Source of the DNA: a virus
Strand: one strand, 5' to 3'
Virus record (IMG/VR): IMGVR_UViG_3300032736_000416
Span: 1-51,016 of that record
Length of the DNA stretch: 51,016 nt
Part shown: one piece after another, positions 1 through 11,079 of the stretch
Position numbering within the stretch: the first letter of the stretch is position 1
How the letters are laid out: every line of letters begins with the position of its first letter
Program-made: the position numbers and the translations under genes
The notes under the pieces: model-generated
Database searches by the model: none
What the model was told of the DNA's origin: nothing
Seen by the model: only the letters and a program-made list of their open reading frames with translations

Positions 1-698
1 GAACTACACGTTCCCCAAGCATTGGTAAAATCAGTAACTATACTTGTATTTAATGCATCATCCACAAAAACTATATTACTAGCTCCATACCAAGCCAGAG
101 ATAAAGTAGTACCAAAACTCCACCCAGTTCCTGTGCCAAAAATAGAAACAATTCTTTGTGCATCTACATTAGCATTATAATATGGTCTAAATACACCACT
201 ACGAATTTTAACTACTACTTTATAAATTCCAGGAGAAACATAAGTATGAGTTTTAGTATTTGAAGTTTGTACGATTTCTGTTTGACCATCTCCCCAGTCA
301 ACATCATAACTTACTGTTCCAGTGGACCTTAAATTCCATGTGGTATTTGCAGAAGGAATTGAAATTGCCATTGTAAGATTAGGTTCATTCGCTGGTGGAA
401 ATGGAGTAGTTTCTCTTCTTGTTGATAGTGCTTTTAATTGTTGACTCGTGTGAGATTCTGGATAATAAAATATAGATTTAATGTGGCCATTTATAGATTT
501 GCCACTCACATCCTTTCCTATTTCTAAGGTTGTTTTTCCTATGTTTGATGCAGGAAAAGAATAAATTTCATTATTACTTCCTTCAGAAATAATCTCAACA
601 GTGGAGTCAGACAGCTTTAAAGCTGTTTTATTTTTATACAGCCTACCACCACCAGCAGAAACTAAATTTACTCCAGAAACATCAAAGTATTGAGACAT
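1..698 (-). CDS. Tail fibre/adhesin with PKD-like and BspA-like parts (3' end outside window)
   Basis: The gene starts with ATG at 698 and runs off the left edge, so 232 residues of the N-terminal part are visible. Residues about 108-165 look like a PKD-type beta-sandwich, with the segment YDVDWGDGQTE followed by HTYVSPGIYKVVV. From about residue 215 the text (VTDFTNAWGTCSS) resembles the start of BspA-like leucine-rich repeats. Such domains are known from surface adhesion proteins and phage fibres, so a host-binding role is inferred from family and from the place at the end of the fibre gene block. Start and upstream stop overlap as TAATG, suggesting coupled translation with the 85-residue gene before it. 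Confidence 0.7.
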   Translation of the reverse strand, partial: MSQYFDVSGVNLVSAGGGRLYKNKTALKLSDSTVEIISEGSNNEIYSFPASNIGKTTLEIGKDVSGKSINGHIKSIFYYPESHTSQQLKALSTRRETTPFPPANEPNLTMAISIPSANTTWNLRSTGTVSYDVDWGDGQTEIVQTSNTKTHTYVSPGIYKVVVKIRSGVFRPYYNANVDAQRIVSIFGTGTGWSFGTTLSLAWYGASNIVFVDDALNTSIVTDFTNAWGTCS

Positions 699-955
699 TA
701 GATTTCCTCTTCAGGTGATGACCATTCTTCAGTGCTTAATATATTTAACATCTCTTCGTAAGTATAATACCCTTCAATAGTTGTGAGTGCCTGTACTGAT
801 GGTGGTACTGTTCCCCCGTCTTCCCACTTCACAAAAGTCAAATCTCCCGATGTGGAAATTCTTACAGTCTCTGCTGAAGTTTCTAATACCTCACTGAAGT
901 TTATGAGTGGGAGTTCTGTTGTTGAGAAGATTGCGAACTGTCTGTTATCGTACAT
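698..955 (-). CDS. Small protein between fibre genes, 85 aa
   Basis: An 85-residue acidic protein ending in PEEEI. It begins MYDNRQFAIF and contains FVKWEDGG, a pattern I associate with small proteins next to cyanophage tail-fibre genes; no function is recognised. It lies just after a TATAAATA late promoter and its TAA stop overlaps the ATG of the next adhesin gene. The position suggests a fibre-assembly or small virion role, but that is inference from location only. Confidence 0.7.
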   Translation of the reverse strand: MYDNRQFAIFSTTELPLINFSEVLETSAETVRISTSGDLTFVKWEDGGTVPPSVQALTTIEGYYTYEEMLNILSTEEWSSPEEEI

Positions 956-966
956 TGTTTTTTAGG

Positions 967-974
967 TATTTATA
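967..974 (-). promoter_or_regulatory. T4-type late promoter TATAAATA
   Basis: The minus strand reads TATAAATA, the T4-like late consensus, 12 bp before the ATG of the 85-residue gene. The TAA stop of the upstream LamG fibre gene lies inside the motif. It sits in a short palindrome (GGTAT, ATAA, ATACC). Confidence 0.6.
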
Positions 975-2574
975 TACCGTAGCGTGAGCGGATGCCATTG
1001 AAGTTTTGTTGTACTTCTGCTGCGGAGAGTATAGTCCCAACATTAGCACTTATATGTGATATTTCTCCATTGAATAAAAATCCTCCCCCACCATATCTAC
1101 CAATCCAAATAGTTCCATCACCATTTGTTTCAGTGCTATTTGCAGTTATACTTCTATTAAAAACATTTACGCCATTTATATAATGTCTAATATTATTACT
1201 ACTAGTAGTTTTATCAAATGTAAAACAATATATATTCCAAGTGTTAAAATTATAAGTTGTAATTGTGGGTTCTTCATAAGAAGTTCCTGTTGTATTGTAA
1301 AAAAGAGTTAATTCTCTTAATGTTGAAGGATTATCTACGAATAGTCCAATTATCCCATTTACTCCAGCTCCACTAAAATCTAAAAGATATTGTCTGTTAC
1401 TAGTTTGTCCAGTAGCACTAATGTGTTTAAATGCTATTGTTAATGAAAGTTTATTCCAATTTTGCCATTTTAAAAAATTAGAAGTTGTTGAAGATGCATA
1501 ATCATCTACACCATCAAAGGTAAAAGTATTATTAAGATATGTTGGAGAATTAACTAAACTAAATGATGAATTTGGATTGACTAAATTATTCCAAGTGGTT
1601 CCAGAACCAGGATAAGAAGCTGGATTACCCGCATCTAGATTTAAAACTAATCCACTTCTCACAATATCATTTGTAACTACTAATCTTGATATTCCCGCAG
1701 TGGGATGCACAATTAGTTTAGTTTCATTAAATGTAGTTCCATCATTCAATGAAATTACTGGAGAATTATTAATTGTTGATTCTGATTCAACAACTATAGA
1801 ACTATTTGATGCATTTAAAAATTTACTTGTGGGTACTGTGAGGGTATCTGCGGCTCTTGTGACGGTGGCCGTTGTGGTGGGGATGTAGGAGGTGGGGGAG
1901 GAGCCTGCTTCGAGTTGGGCGCCCCAGACAAAGACTGATGACGCAGGTCCACTTAAACTTAAATAGTTTGAATTACCTGCTCCAAAGCTAACATTGATAG
2001 GAATAACAAACCTATACCACCCATTAGGAAATGCAACAGAAGAGCATCCCAAGGCTGTGGAAACAGTGCCATTAGCAGTGTTCAGAACAGCAGATCCAGC
2101 AAAATTTGTGCCATAAGATAAATTACCAGAAAGTGTAATGGAACTTCCTGCATTTGATTTGGCAAAAACAGTCAAAGATTTGGAGCCAGCTCCATTGTTA
2201 TCAAAGTGATAACAACGATTGTTTCCTGTTCCTTGTGAAACAGACGTTGCAGTTGTTGTGCCATCAGGGGCTACACCAGCATTGGCGGCTAGTACAACAC
2301 CGTCTTGGACCCATTGACCAGTATTGAAGACCGATGAACTAACAATGATGTTCGTCCTCGCCTCCTCCACCAACAACCCAAGGCTTTCCCCAGTTATCGG
2401 GTTGTGATCAAATCTAGGTTCTCCAATCTGAGCAGTTTTAAACAACCCATCAGAACCCACATAAGTCCCAGTACTTGCTCTACTGTACTGAAACTCTGGT
2501 GGTATTCTTTTTGAATTAGCAAAATCCGCCCTCAAAGTTGGTTCTGTATTTGGGTAAATAAATTTAGTGCTCAT
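970..2574 (-). CDS. Tail fibre protein with LamG/concanavalin-like lectin domain
   Basis: A 534-residue protein. Start chosen at 2574 because its ATG overlaps the TGA of the collagen-like fibre gene (ATGA). The N-terminal part carries a widespread phage-tail pattern: [10 protein letters not shown], then [20 protein letters not shown], where the module usually ends in EEARTN. The C-terminal half, from about residue 300, has [21 protein letters not shown] and [10 protein letters not shown], typical of LamG/concanavalin A-like sandwich domains that bind sugars. A receptor-binding or decoration role on the tail is likely. Neighbours on both sides are fibre-type genes. Confidence 0.75.
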   Translation of the reverse strand: MSTKFIYPNTEPTLRADFANSKRIPPEFQYSRASTGTYVGSDGLFKTAQIGEPRFDHNPITGESLGLLVEEARTNIIVSSSVFNTGQWVQDGVVLAANAGVAPDGTTTATSVSQGTGNNRCYHFDNNGAGSKSLTVFAKSNAGSSITLSGNLSYGTNFAGSAVLNTANGTVSTALGCSSVAFPNGWYRFVIPINVSFGAGNSNYLSLSGPASSVFVWGAQLEAGSSPTSYIPTTTATVTRAADTLTVPTSKFLNASNSSIVVESESTINNSPVISLNDGTTFNETKLIVHPTAGISRLVVTNDIVRSGLVLNLDAGNPASYPGSGTTWNNLVNPNSSFSLVNSPTYLNNTFTFDGVDDYASSTTSNFLKWQNWNKLSLTIAFKHISATGQTSNRQYLLDFSGAGVNGIIGLFVDNPSTLRELTLFYNTTGTSYEEPTITTYNFNTWNIYCFTFDKTTSSNNIRHYINGVNVFNRSITANSTETNGDGTIWIGRYGGGGFLFNGEISHISANVGTILSAAEVQQNFNGIRSRYGI

Positions 2575-5525
2575 GCAATAATGCCTCCAACAATTGTTCC
2601 TGATATATTCGCAACCCAAATAACACTAGTTCCCGAAGTAGCAGCAAGTGATATAGTTGAAACTGAAGTTGCCCCCATAGTCCCCGCACCAGGAGCAAGT
2701 TCTACATTAGCATAACTAACTTCAGTTGTTGATGCCTGAATTGTTAATATGCGAGCAGAAGCATTTGTATTTCTTAAATACAATCTAACTTCTTGTCCAG
2801 ATGTTAGATTTGCAATTTGAACAGTTCTATCTGCACTAAAGGAAGCAACATGAGAATATAAGTCAGTTGTTGATGCATTTACAACCACAGAAGCATCAGC
2901 AGTTGAACTTAAAACTTGAGCAAATGGTTCATCAACATAAGCCATTTGACCCAAGAATTGATTCAATGGAATTTGATTTGGGTCAGTACCAATATCAACT
3001 TGAGAAACTACTAAGTATTGATTACTTGCAACAGTTTCTGAAATAGTGCCACCAGAAATAATTTTTGATGTGTTAGTATTTAATGTAGTTGCTACTAATA
3101 AATCTCCAGAAGTAACTGATACATTACCGCTTGTATCTACATTAAATCTTTGTAAACTACCCGTAGCAATACCTATAGTGCCTGTGTCTGGCTGATAGAC
3201 GCCATAACTTGGGATTGTAGTTCCAAGTGGAACGAATGTATTTCCTCTAGAATCTCCTCCTACTGTCAAGTTACCTGTTGAGGGGTTGAATGTTAATTTT
3301 GTAGATGAAATATTAATTGTAGTTTGAATTCCGGAAGTTGCCTCATCAAATAAAACGTATCTATCTGCATTTGTTGAAATATCATTTGAAATTCCGATAC
3401 CATTAAATCCTTGAATACCTTGTATTCCTTGAGGACCTTGAACACCTTGTAATCCTTGTCTTCCTTGAACGCCTTGTGGTCCTTGAATTCCTTGAAAACC
3501 TTGAATACCTTGAATGCCTTGAATACCTAAGTTACCCTGAACACCCTGAACGCCTTGTGGTCCTTGAACACCTTGACGACCTTGAACACCTTGAATACCT
3601 TGCAATCCTTGAGGACCAAGAATTCTTCCAGCCTCAGTCCATTCAACCCCAGACCAAACCCACAAGAACCCAGTATCATTTACAACATAAGCATCACCAA
3701 CTTGGCCAGTATAAGATGTTGGATAATTTGGTAGTTGATTTTCTGTATTAACAGAACCTAGAATTCTAATAGATGTACCAGTATTACCCTGAACACCTTG
3801 AAGTCCTTGAACACCCTGAAGACCTTGCGCTCCTTGTCTTCCTATTGGACCTTGAACACCTTGTAGTCCTTGAACACCTTGAACACCTTGTAGTCCTTGT
3901 GGTCCTTGAATACCTTGAATTCCCTGACCACCCTGAACAGAAATTCCTTGAATACCTTGAACACCTTGAAGACCTTGAACTCCCTGTAGTCCTTGTATAC
4001 CTTGAATACCCTGAACTTGAATGCCTTGTGTTCCTTGTATACCTTGAATACCCTGAACTTGAATGCCTTGTGTTCCTTGAATTCCTTGTGGTCCTTGAAT
4101 ACCCTGAAGACCCTGAGGACCTCTTACATTACCAATATTAGTCCATTGAGTTCCATTCCAATTCCACAAATTGCCGGTGTCGTCAGTAATATAAGAGTCG
4201 CCAACTACTCCCGAATAAGTATTAGGATAACCGGGCAAATCAAACTCTGTAGGCACTGTTCCCAACAGATTAATACTTGTACCGCCAATACCCTGAAGAC
4301 CTTGAATAGATGTGCCTTGAATACCTTGAATACCTTGAATACCTTGAGTGCCTTGTGAACCTTGAGCGCCCTGTAAACCTTGTAGACCCTGAAGACCAGT
4401 ATCTCCAATAAATCCTCTAAAACCTTGAGTGCCTTGAACTCCTTGAATTCCTTGAATACCTTGAAAACCAATAGCACCTTGAATACCTTGAGCACCTCTA
4501 AAACCTTGAATGCCCTGAGAACCTTGTGTGCCTACAAAACCACCTATACCCTGAGATCCTTGAGATCCAACTCTACCTTGAACACCCTGAGGTCCTATTG
4601 ATCCTTGAACACCTTGTATTGCAGTTCCTTGAACACCCTGAAACCCAGTAGTTCCTTGAATACCTTGTATTCCTTGAAATCCTCTTAATCCCTGAGCACC
4701 TTGAATTCCTGTAGTTCCTTGTGGACCTTGAATACCTTGAGTACCTTGACCACCAAATTCTCCGCCAATACCCTGAGTACCTTGAATACCATTCCTTCCC
4801 TGAATACCCTGAGAACCTTGATCACCCTCAAAGCCTCTAAAACCTTGAATACCCTGAATACCTTGAAAACCCTGAATACCATCTAATCCAGAAGCACCCT
4901 GAACGCCTTGTCCGCCTATACCTTGAATACCTTGAATACCCTGTGGTCCTATATCTCCCCTAGCACCAACTAATCCAGAAGTACCCTGAATTCCTTGCGA
5001 ACCTTGAGTACCAAAACCGCCAATACCTTGAACACCTTGACGACCTTGAGCACCTTGCGGCCCAACAATATTTCCTACTTCATACCAATTATTATTTTCT
5101 ACCGCCCAAACCCAAAGTTTTCCGGTACTAGAAACAATATAACCGTCGCCAAAATCTCCTTCGTAAGTATCTGGGCCTGTTGGATTGTATCCCGGTAGAT
5201 CTAAAGGAGTTTCTACGGTGCCTAAAATTTTGACAGAAGTACCTGCCAAACCTTGAATACCTTGAATACCTTGAATTCCCTGAATACCTTGAGGACCCTG
5301 AGGACCTTGTGGGCCTTGAGGACCTTGAATACCTTGAGGTCCCTGCACACCAGTTTGCCAAGATCTAAAACCAGTAGTATCAGATGTTAAAAAATAAACA
5401 TCCTCATTATTTGGCGGAATGCCTAAATTTGGCTCCGTTTCATTTAAACCCAAATATTCATAACGATCTTGACTAAGATCGCTAATTGGTTTAATTTTTA
5501 CTCTACGACTTAGTAATTCGGCCAT
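2571..5525 (-). CDS. Collagen-like Gly-x-Gln tail fibre
   Basis: A 984-residue protein. After an N-terminal anchor ([20 protein letters not shown]) most of the length is glycine at every third position, mainly GIQ, GPQ, GVQ and GTQ triplets, expected to form a long trimeric collagen-like rod. Three related globular inserts of about 55-60 residues interrupt it near residues 92-153, 414-467 and 582-635; each begins GTSxxxLGxV and has GDxYxxxxxGxLWxW. Short phase breaks also occur ([18 protein letters not shown]). The C-terminal 270 or so residues are non-collagenous, perhaps the trimer-forming tip. Phage collagen-like fibres are known; the Gln-rich triplet is notable. It abuts a 110-residue gene upstream and overlaps the LamG fibre gene downstream. 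Confidence 0.85.
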   Translation of the reverse strand: MAELLSRRVKIKPISDLSQDRYEYLGLNETEPNLGIPPNNEDVYFLTSDTTGFRSWQTGVQGPQGIQGPQGPQGPQGPQGIQGIQGIQGIQGLAGTSVKILGTVETPLDLPGYNPTGPDTYEGDFGDGYIVSSTGKLWVWAVENNNWYEVGNIVGPQGAQGRQGVQGIGGFGTQGSQGIQGTSGLVGARGDIGPQGIQGIQGIGGQGVQGASGLDGIQGFQGIQGIQGFRGFEGDQGSQGIQGRNGIQGTQGIGGEFGGQGTQGIQGPQGTTGIQGAQGLRGFQGIQGIQGTTGFQGVQGTAIQGVQGSIGPQGVQGRVGSQGSQGIGGFVGTQGSQGIQGFRGAQGIQGAIGFQGIQGIQGVQGTQGFRGFIGDTGLQGLQGLQGAQGSQGTQGIQGIQGIQGTSIQGLQGIGGTSINLLGTVPTEFDLPGYPNTYSGVVGDSYITDDTGNLWNWNGTQWTNIGNVRGPQGLQGIQGPQGIQGTQGIQVQGIQGIQGTQGIQVQGIQGIQGLQGVQGLQGVQGIQGISVQGGQGIQGIQGPQGLQGVQGVQGLQGVQGPIGRQGAQGLQGVQGLQGVQGNTGTSIRILGSVNTENQLPNYPTSYTGQVGDAYVVNDTGFLWVWSGVEWTEAGRILGPQGLQGIQGVQGRQGVQGPQGVQGVQGNLGIQGIQGIQGFQGIQGPQGVQGRQGLQGVQGPQGIQGIQGFNGIGISNDISTNADRYVLFDEATSGIQTTINISSTKLTFNPSTGNLTVGGDSRGNTFVPLGTTIPSYGVYQPDTGTIGIATGSLQRFNVDTSGNVSVTSGDLLVATTLNTNTSKIISGGTISETVASNQYLVVSQVDIGTDPNQIPLNQFLGQMAYVDEPFAQVLSSTADASVVVNASTTDLYSHVASFSADRTVQIANLTSGQEVRLYLRNTNASARILTIQASTTEVSYANVELAPGAGTMGATSVSTISLAATSGTSVIWVANISGTIVGGIIA

Positions 5526-5531
5526 TTATTG

Positions 5532-5864
5532 TCAAGCTGATGTTTCTAAAATACTCGCCAAAAATTTCAAATCTGTTGAGGAGCTACCAACAATCTTAAT
5601 ACTATCACTGGTTTCTAATACAAGTTTTCCTGTAAGCAAATTTAAGGTGTCAGTCGGAGGCACAATATAGTTGTACACGATTTCTGTATCAGTTCCCCCT
5701 CTAGTATGTATGAAGGTTACTGTGCGGTTTTGTGAACCAATGTTAGTAACTTGCCCCATCAAAAATACAGCTTTGAATCCCAGTGGACAAGTATACGGGG
5801 ATTCGACTTGGGTAGTAACTAAAGTAGTAATAGTTCTAAAATTATTTAAGGGTAGTGCTGCCAT
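5532..5864 (-). CDS. Small virion-type protein, 110 aa
   Basis: A 110-residue protein with no charged clusters and a beta-rich look (VFLMGQVTNIGSQNRTVTF, LLTGKLVLETSDSIKI). Short proteins of this pattern sit between fibre genes in T4-like cyanophages, where they are treated as structural; I cannot name a function. It ends 6 bp before the collagen-like fibre start and begins 9 bp after the 1,670-residue fibre gene, so it belongs to the same late transcript. Confidence 0.7.
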   Translation of the reverse strand: MAALPLNNFRTITTLVTTQVESPYTCPLGFKAVFLMGQVTNIGSQNRTVTFIHTRGGTDTEIVYNYIVPPTDTLNLLTGKLVLETSDSIKIVGSSSTDLKFLASILETSA

Positions 5865-5873
5865 TTTATTAAA

Positions 5874-8800
5874 TTAGGAAAGGGCTAGGATAAATGGTGT
5901 TACGGTTATAAAAAGGCTTCTCTCAAAAGATTCACCTGATAATGTGCCGGTGTTTTGATTAATCTGAATACCAGTACCAATTCTAAAATTACCTAAGTGA
6001 TCGGTACTCGTAAAAGCAACTTTACCACCGTTCAATTCAACAACTTCACGATCTTGCAAAGGTACTCCACCTTTTGCTGGAATAGCTTCTTCAATTTTTG
6101 TTCCTGCTCCCACATATTCCATACAATGTGAGTTAGCAATAATCTTGGTTACTTGGAAGAAGTAAACTTCTGTATTATTACTAACATTAAATGCAATTGT
6201 TTCATCAAAAGTAACAGTGTAAACACCAGTATCTTCTGTTTCTGTTGCTGTGAGAACGCTATAGTATTGGGGATACATTTTAGCTACAGCTTGAGCAGGA
6301 ATAGTTGGAGTTGCTCCTCCGACAAATTCTATAGTTGGGGCATTTATAAATTGAGAACCAGAAGAAACCAATATAACAGACACAATTCTCCCGTTTTCAA
6401 TAACAGGAATGGCTTGAGAGGGAATACCAGCTGGGCCAGTTGGATCATCAATAAAAACAACAGGTGGATCTTCTGGATTATATCCATCTCCACTATCCAC
6501 TATATTTATCTCTTGTACAAAGTAATATGGTTTGCCATTGTTTCCAAGTGTGACCACTTGACCCACATAAGGCTGTGTGCGAAGATTTTTAAATTTGAAT
6601 ACATTTCCGCTTGGTTGATTTCCATCTACTAAAGCAGTATCTTGTAATGGGCTTATTCCATCAGCAACTAATCCAAAATTACCAAAGTCGGTGTTTGAGT
6701 TTGTAATTGAGCAAGTAGATCCACCAGATAGATAGACAGCACGATCACAGCAGATTTCAAAAATAGACACAAGCTGAGTATATCCGCCGTTGGTAATTAC
6801 AATGCCATCTCCACCTTGATTGTACTGAGTATACGAGTCAAGAACGAATGATGCAGTTCCTCCAGCCAAATTGCCGTCAACTCGTAAACCAGAACCAGTA
6901 GTCGTCAAGCTAGTGCAGTTTTGAATGTAAGGAGATCTCGTAATAACACCAGTATTACCAATAAAGTTTTCAAATATAAGTGATCTGTTAGTAAATGATT
7001 GGTTGTTAGCTACGCTAATTGAAACTTTGTCACCTAAAATATTTGTAATAATAGCGCCAGTTCCGATTCCCTCTCCAAAAATTGTCATGCCCTTGATCAG
7101 GTCATTGGTATAAGCAACAGTAATTTCGTATTGATTTGAAGTACCAGAGCATGGAAGTGTTAAAGTATTACCAATTTTAACTTTGGGGAATGAACCAACT
7201 ACAGATGGAGCTATGTGTCCGGAGAAAGTAGCTCCAGTAATATAGCTACCGTTGTTTAGATAGAATAAATCTTTATTTGGAATAGCTGGCACTATACTAA
7301 CTTCTCTTAAATTATCACCTACAATACCTGTACTGGGAGGAAGAATAACCGGGTTCTGTTCTACATAAACACCAGATTTTACAAATACTGTTGTTTTAAA
7401 TGAAGGTAATTGTTGTTCTACCGAGTTGGGGCCATTTTTAATAATGTGGCTAATGATATTAAAATAATTTTCAATTGCATTTTTCACATCATTGCAAAGA
7501 GGATATAAAAATTCGCCATTCAAATCTTTATCAATAATCAAACTTTCATCAATGTACAGATCAAAGAAACTATATTCTGGTTTGTACTTTGTACCAAAAC
7601 GATCTACATTCCAATTTCGCATTGCAAAAAGCATAAGTTCTTTTGCTTTTTCAAATGTAGCTATAGATTCTCTTTCTTCTCCATCAATAAAAACTAAATT
7701 ATTTCCTTTGAAATAAGCGTTTCCGGCGTTGAAGCAATTTATATTACCACCGTTTTTCAAATCTGAGGCAACAGCTTCTACGATGTAACCAATATCTCTC
7801 AAACAAATATTTTCAAAGTCAGACCATATTCCTTGATTTTCTTCAATGGAATCAAGTATTGACAAATCACCATCATCAATAACTGTAGATATAATAGAAA
7901 TTAAAGTATCTATAGTTAATTGTACATCAATGCATGTATTTGCATTGCCAGAAATGCCATAAGGAATGATTTCTCCGCCACCACCATACTCACTAAAAGA
8001 TTCTATTAGAGTGAGATTCTTTTCATATAACTGGTTTGTAAGAGCCATCTTCATTAGCTCAGCCGCTTTTTCAAAAGCTATTTTTGACTGATTTGATTCG
8101 TTATTGATAAAAATAAGATCTCCATTTATATCAAAATATTTTCTGGCAGCTTTGAATGTATTAGTATTTCCACCAATATACAAATCATTTGCGATAGAAC
8201 GAACAATTAAATTAATATCTCTACGGCACTTAGATTCACTTCTATAAAATGATCCTCTATTTTCTTTATAAATTGATAATCTAGATACTCCATTTTCTAA
8301 GACATCTTCAATTAATGATCCTAAATTAGTAATCAATTGCTGAACGTTAGCACAAGGACCATCTATAGAATTATCTATAGTGATAGATGTATCATTGTAT
8401 GGAAGTAAATTTTGAATTGCATCAATCATCAAAGTATTAGCTTCATTGAATGCAAAAATAGATTCTATTACTTCGCCATCCAAATGGTTTATACTAGCGC
8501 CAGTGTAATAAAAAGATACAAATTTTCTTGAATATTTGTTTCCTCTTAGATAAACATCTAATGATAGTGCATCAATATAATACCCAATGTCTCTTCTACA
8601 TTTTTCAGGATTTGGGTTTACAAAATCTGGATAATTTATAGCTAATGCATTAAATGCTTCGTCAATAATATATGAACGATTCTTTTGTATTAATCTATAT
8701 GAATCTCTAAATCTTTGGGAATCTTCCGCTTCGTAGGTGCCATTATTTTCTTCTGGCAATTCATTAATAGATCCAACTTCAATAATGTATGTTGCAATAG

Positions 8801-10886
8801 TAGTTAAATTATTAATTGAAGTTTGAACATTAGAACAAGAGTTGATATCAATGTTTGATTGGGTTACTGGATCAACAATAAGAGTTAAATTTTTTGAATA
8901 TAGTTGGTTTGTAATGGCCAACTTCATCATATCTCTGGCTTTGTTGAAAGCAGTAATTGATTCTGCTTCCTCACCAACTAATCCGGTTGAAATTGGTGTT
9001 CCGTTTTGATTAAAATAATTTAATATAAATTCTCTAATGTGTCTATTTGACTCAAAAGAAACATCGGAAGCAACTGCATCTACAAAAAATCCTAAATCTC
9101 TGTAACATTTAAAACTACTGTCGTAATATGAAGAAGCTTCTACTGGTAAAGTATTTAATGAACCACCAGAAATAACAGATGTTACAATAGAGGTAAGAGT
9201 AGCAATTAGAGTTTTTACATTTGCACACGAAGCAGGACTTACATTAGAACCAGTAAAAGGATCTGCTGTAAGAGTTAAATCTTTTATTGTTAATTGATTT
9301 GTAATCGCATCTTGCATCAAATCTCTTGCCTGAGAAAAAGCAAAAATAGATTCTACTTCTTCTCCAACTAATCCATTTGATATTGGATTTCCGGATTGGT
9401 TAAAATAAATTGATGCAAATTTTCTTGAATATCTATTTGATTCTAAAAATACGTCTAAAGAAATTGCATCAATAAAATATCCAAGATCTCTTTTGCATTT
9501 TACTTCAGTTTGTTTTACACTTGGGTAAAGATTATACGTAGCTTTCCATGCAGTATCAATAATTTCTTGACGATTTTGCTGTATTAATCTATATGAATCA
9601 AGAAATCTACTATGATCATCCGTTGCAGCTTCTCCAGGAAACACAAAATTTGGATGATCAATTGCAATTTGCGCTAAAGCACGATCTTGAATTTCTTGTT
9701 TGTTTGATACAATTAAATTAGAAGCATCTTTATAACGATTTGATGTTGCTGGTAATGGCAGTACAGGGAATGACCAATCTTCTCCCCAAACTGATTCGTC
9801 GTATTCAACTGCAATTTCAGCTAATGCTTTATCGCAAATTTCATCAATATTTCTATAGATTAAATTTCTGGCATCTTTATACCTACCAGATTCAGGTGGA
9901 ATATTTGGGAAAGTAAATCTTTCTGGTAAATCTCTAGAAATTCCTGTTAAATTTCCGGGATTTTGTTCTGTACCAACACCCTGCAATATAATGCCAAAAA
10001 GAGATGTAATAGTTGATGCAATATCTACACAGTCATTTGTGAAGTTATAAATTCCTGGTTGTCCGGATACATCACCAATTACAGCGGAATCAAATACTTG
10101 AACAAAACCATGCGAACCTTGAATTGCAATAGGCTGGTTTCTCATCGCAGCAATTGCGAGTTCTTTCGCATAATTATAAACTTGAATTGATTCTAATCTT
10201 TCTCCATTAAGTAGTTCGGGTTGGGTAACATAAATTAACGCAGCATCAAATACTTTATTATTACCTCCATAACGAAGATTAAAAATAACAACATCAAGAA
10301 CTTTTAATACATCACTAACGCATTTTTGATTACCTCCAGGAATAACAAAATCTGGATTGTCACTCAGCATTAATTCAACTGCTTCATTGGCGATTAGTTC
10401 TTTGTTTGATAATATTAAATTAGAAGCATCTATCTCTTTATCGCCAACTCCCCTAGAAATATAATCAGTCAAAAGCCAATTAATTGATTCTTCTTGAATT
10501 AATTTTTTATTGATAAGAATTTGAGCAGAAGCATCTTGAAGTTTTCCGAGATACCCTTCATTGGCAGCTCTCAAAGCAGAACCAATAGATGCTTTTGCTG
10601 TCTGCTCACTTAGACCATCATTATTATCGCTGCCATCTTTAGTTACCCAAAGTACATTAGATATAGATAAAGTTTTCCATAAAACGCCGTCGCCAGTGGA
10701 TTTTAAAAACTGACCGGTAGTTCCAGTTTTATTTTCTTTATCTATGATGACGCCATCTAAAGCGATAGCCTCAAACGCTTTCTCCGCTGTAGAAATATCA
10801 TATAAATCTTGAGCAAGCCGATTAATTTCTTGGCGTTGCTCTTCAAAAGTATTTGTTTTTAAAACTTCTCTACGATCTAATGCCAT
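5874..10886 (-). CDS. Giant repeat-containing tail/fibre protein, 1,670 aa
   Basis: The N-terminus (MALDRREVLKTNTFEEQRQEI) is followed by WVTKDGSDNNDGL, a common opening of phage beta-helix fibres. At least six repeats with the core CxxDhxxhhxhhhxDhxxxxN start near residues 187, 460, 592, 760, 885 and 1026 (for example KCKRDLGYFIDAISLDV, KCYRDLGFFVDAVASDV, KCRRDIGYYIDALSLDV). Residues about 1180-1670 look like a right-handed beta-helix tip (YLSGGSTCSITNSNTDFGN). A module with GDGYNPEDPPVV near residue 1469 recurs in three other proteins of the block. Probably a long tail or baseplate fibre; length and repeats are seen directly, the role is inferred from context. Confidence 0.8.
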   Translation of the reverse strand: MALDRREVLKTNTFEEQRQEINRLAQDLYDISTAEKAFEAIALDGVIIDKENKTGTTGQFLKSTGDGVLWKTLSISNVLWVTKDGSDNNDGLSEQTAKASIGSALRAANEGYLGKLQDASAQILINKKLIQEESINWLLTDYISRGVGDKEIDASNLILSNKELIANEAVELMLSDNPDFVIPGGNQKCVSDVLKVLDVVIFNLRYGGNNKVFDAALIYVTQPELLNGERLESIQVYNYAKELAIAAMRNQPIAIQGSHGFVQVFDSAVIGDVSGQPGIYNFTNDCVDIASTITSLFGIILQGVGTEQNPGNLTGISRDLPERFTFPNIPPESGRYKDARNLIYRNIDEICDKALAEIAVEYDESVWGEDWSFPVLPLPATSNRYKDASNLIVSNKQEIQDRALAQIAIDHPNFVFPGEAATDDHSRFLDSYRLIQQNRQEIIDTAWKATYNLYPSVKQTEVKCKRDLGYFIDAISLDVFLESNRYSRKFASIYFNQSGNPISNGLVGEEVESIFAFSQARDLMQDAITNQLTIKDLTLTADPFTGSNVSPASCANVKTLIATLTSIVTSVISGGSLNTLPVEASSYYDSSFKCYRDLGFFVDAVASDVSFESNRHIREFILNYFNQNGTPISTGLVGEEAESITAFNKARDMMKLAITNQLYSKNLTLIVDPVTQSNIDINSCSNVQTSINNLTTIATYIIEVGSINELPEENNGTYEAEDSQRFRDSYRLIQKNRSYIIDEAFNALAINYPDFVNPNPEKCRRDIGYYIDALSLDVYLRGNKYSRKFVSFYYTGASINHLDGEVIESIFAFNEANTLMIDAIQNLLPYNDTSITIDNSIDGPCANVQQLITNLGSLIEDVLENGVSRLSIYKENRGSFYRSESKCRRDINLIVRSIANDLYIGGNTNTFKAARKYFDINGDLIFINNESNQSKIAFEKAAELMKMALTNQLYEKNLTLIESFSEYGGGGEIIPYGISGNANTCIDVQLTIDTLISIISTVIDDGDLSILDSIEENQGIWSDFENICLRDIGYIVEAVASDLKNGGNINCFNAGNAYFKGNNLVFIDGEERESIATFEKAKELMLFAMRNWNVDRFGTKYKPEYSFFDLYIDESLIIDKDLNGEFLYPLCNDVKNAIENYFNIISHIIKNGPNSVEQQLPSFKTTVFVKSGVYVEQNPVILPPSTGIVGDNLREVSIVPAIPNKDLFYLNNGSYITGATFSGHIAPSVVGSFPKVKIGNTLTLPCSGTSNQYEITVAYTNDLIKGMTIFGEGIGTGAIITNILGDKVSISVANNQSFTNRSLIFENFIGNTGVITRSPYIQNCTSLTTTGSGLRVDGNLAGGTASFVLDSYTQYNQGGDGIVITNGGYTQLVSIFEICCDRAVYLSGGSTCSITNSNTDFGNFGLVADGISPLQDTALVDGNQPSGNVFKFKNLRTQPYVGQVVTLGNNGKPYYFVQEINIVDSGDGYNPEDPPVVFIDDPTGPAGIPSQAIPVIENGRIVSVILVSSGSQFINAPTIEFVGGATPTIPAQAVAKMYPQYYSVLTATETEDTGVYTVTFDETIAFNVSNNTEVYFFQVTKIIANSHCMEYVGAGTKIEEAIPAKGGVPLQDREVVELNGGKVAFTSTDHLGNFRIGTGIQINQNTGTLSGESFERSLFITVTPFILALS

Positions 10887-11079
10887 TTTCTACGATAGTT
10901 TTTAGGAGAGATTTGATTTCAGAAAGTTCTTCCTTCAAGTTATTTATGTCCTCAACAGCATTGGTTACTAGTTTGGATAAATTTTTTTTAGGAGGCGATT
11001 CTGTATTAACAATAGCACCGGTACGAGAATCTCTGTAGAGATTTTCATGCCCAGAAACTTTAATGTATGAGTTATTCAT
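10870..11079 (-). CDS. Small conserved virion-associated protein, 69 aa
   Basis: A 69-residue protein starting MNNSYIKVSGHENLYRDSRTGAIVN and ending in a predicted coiled coil (LVTNAVEDINNLKEELSEIK). The N-terminal pattern VxGHxNLxRDxxTGAIxN is familiar from short proteins in T4-like phages of cyanobacteria and pelagic bacteria, of unknown function. Its ATG overlaps the TAA of the 2,704-residue gene (TAATG), and its end overlaps the next gene's start by 17 bp, so the three are translationally linked. Confidence 0.75.
   Translation of the reverse strand: MNNSYIKVSGHENLYRDSRTGAIVNTESPPKKNLSKLVTNAVEDINNLKEELSEIKSLLKTIVENGIRS

Noticed and set aside
3476-5361. Long open frames opposite to and out of phase with the collagen-like gene
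   Set aside because: They consist of translated triplet repeats (for example Tyr-Leu-Glu or Thr-Leu-Asn runs) and are shadows of the Gly-x-Gln coding DNA.
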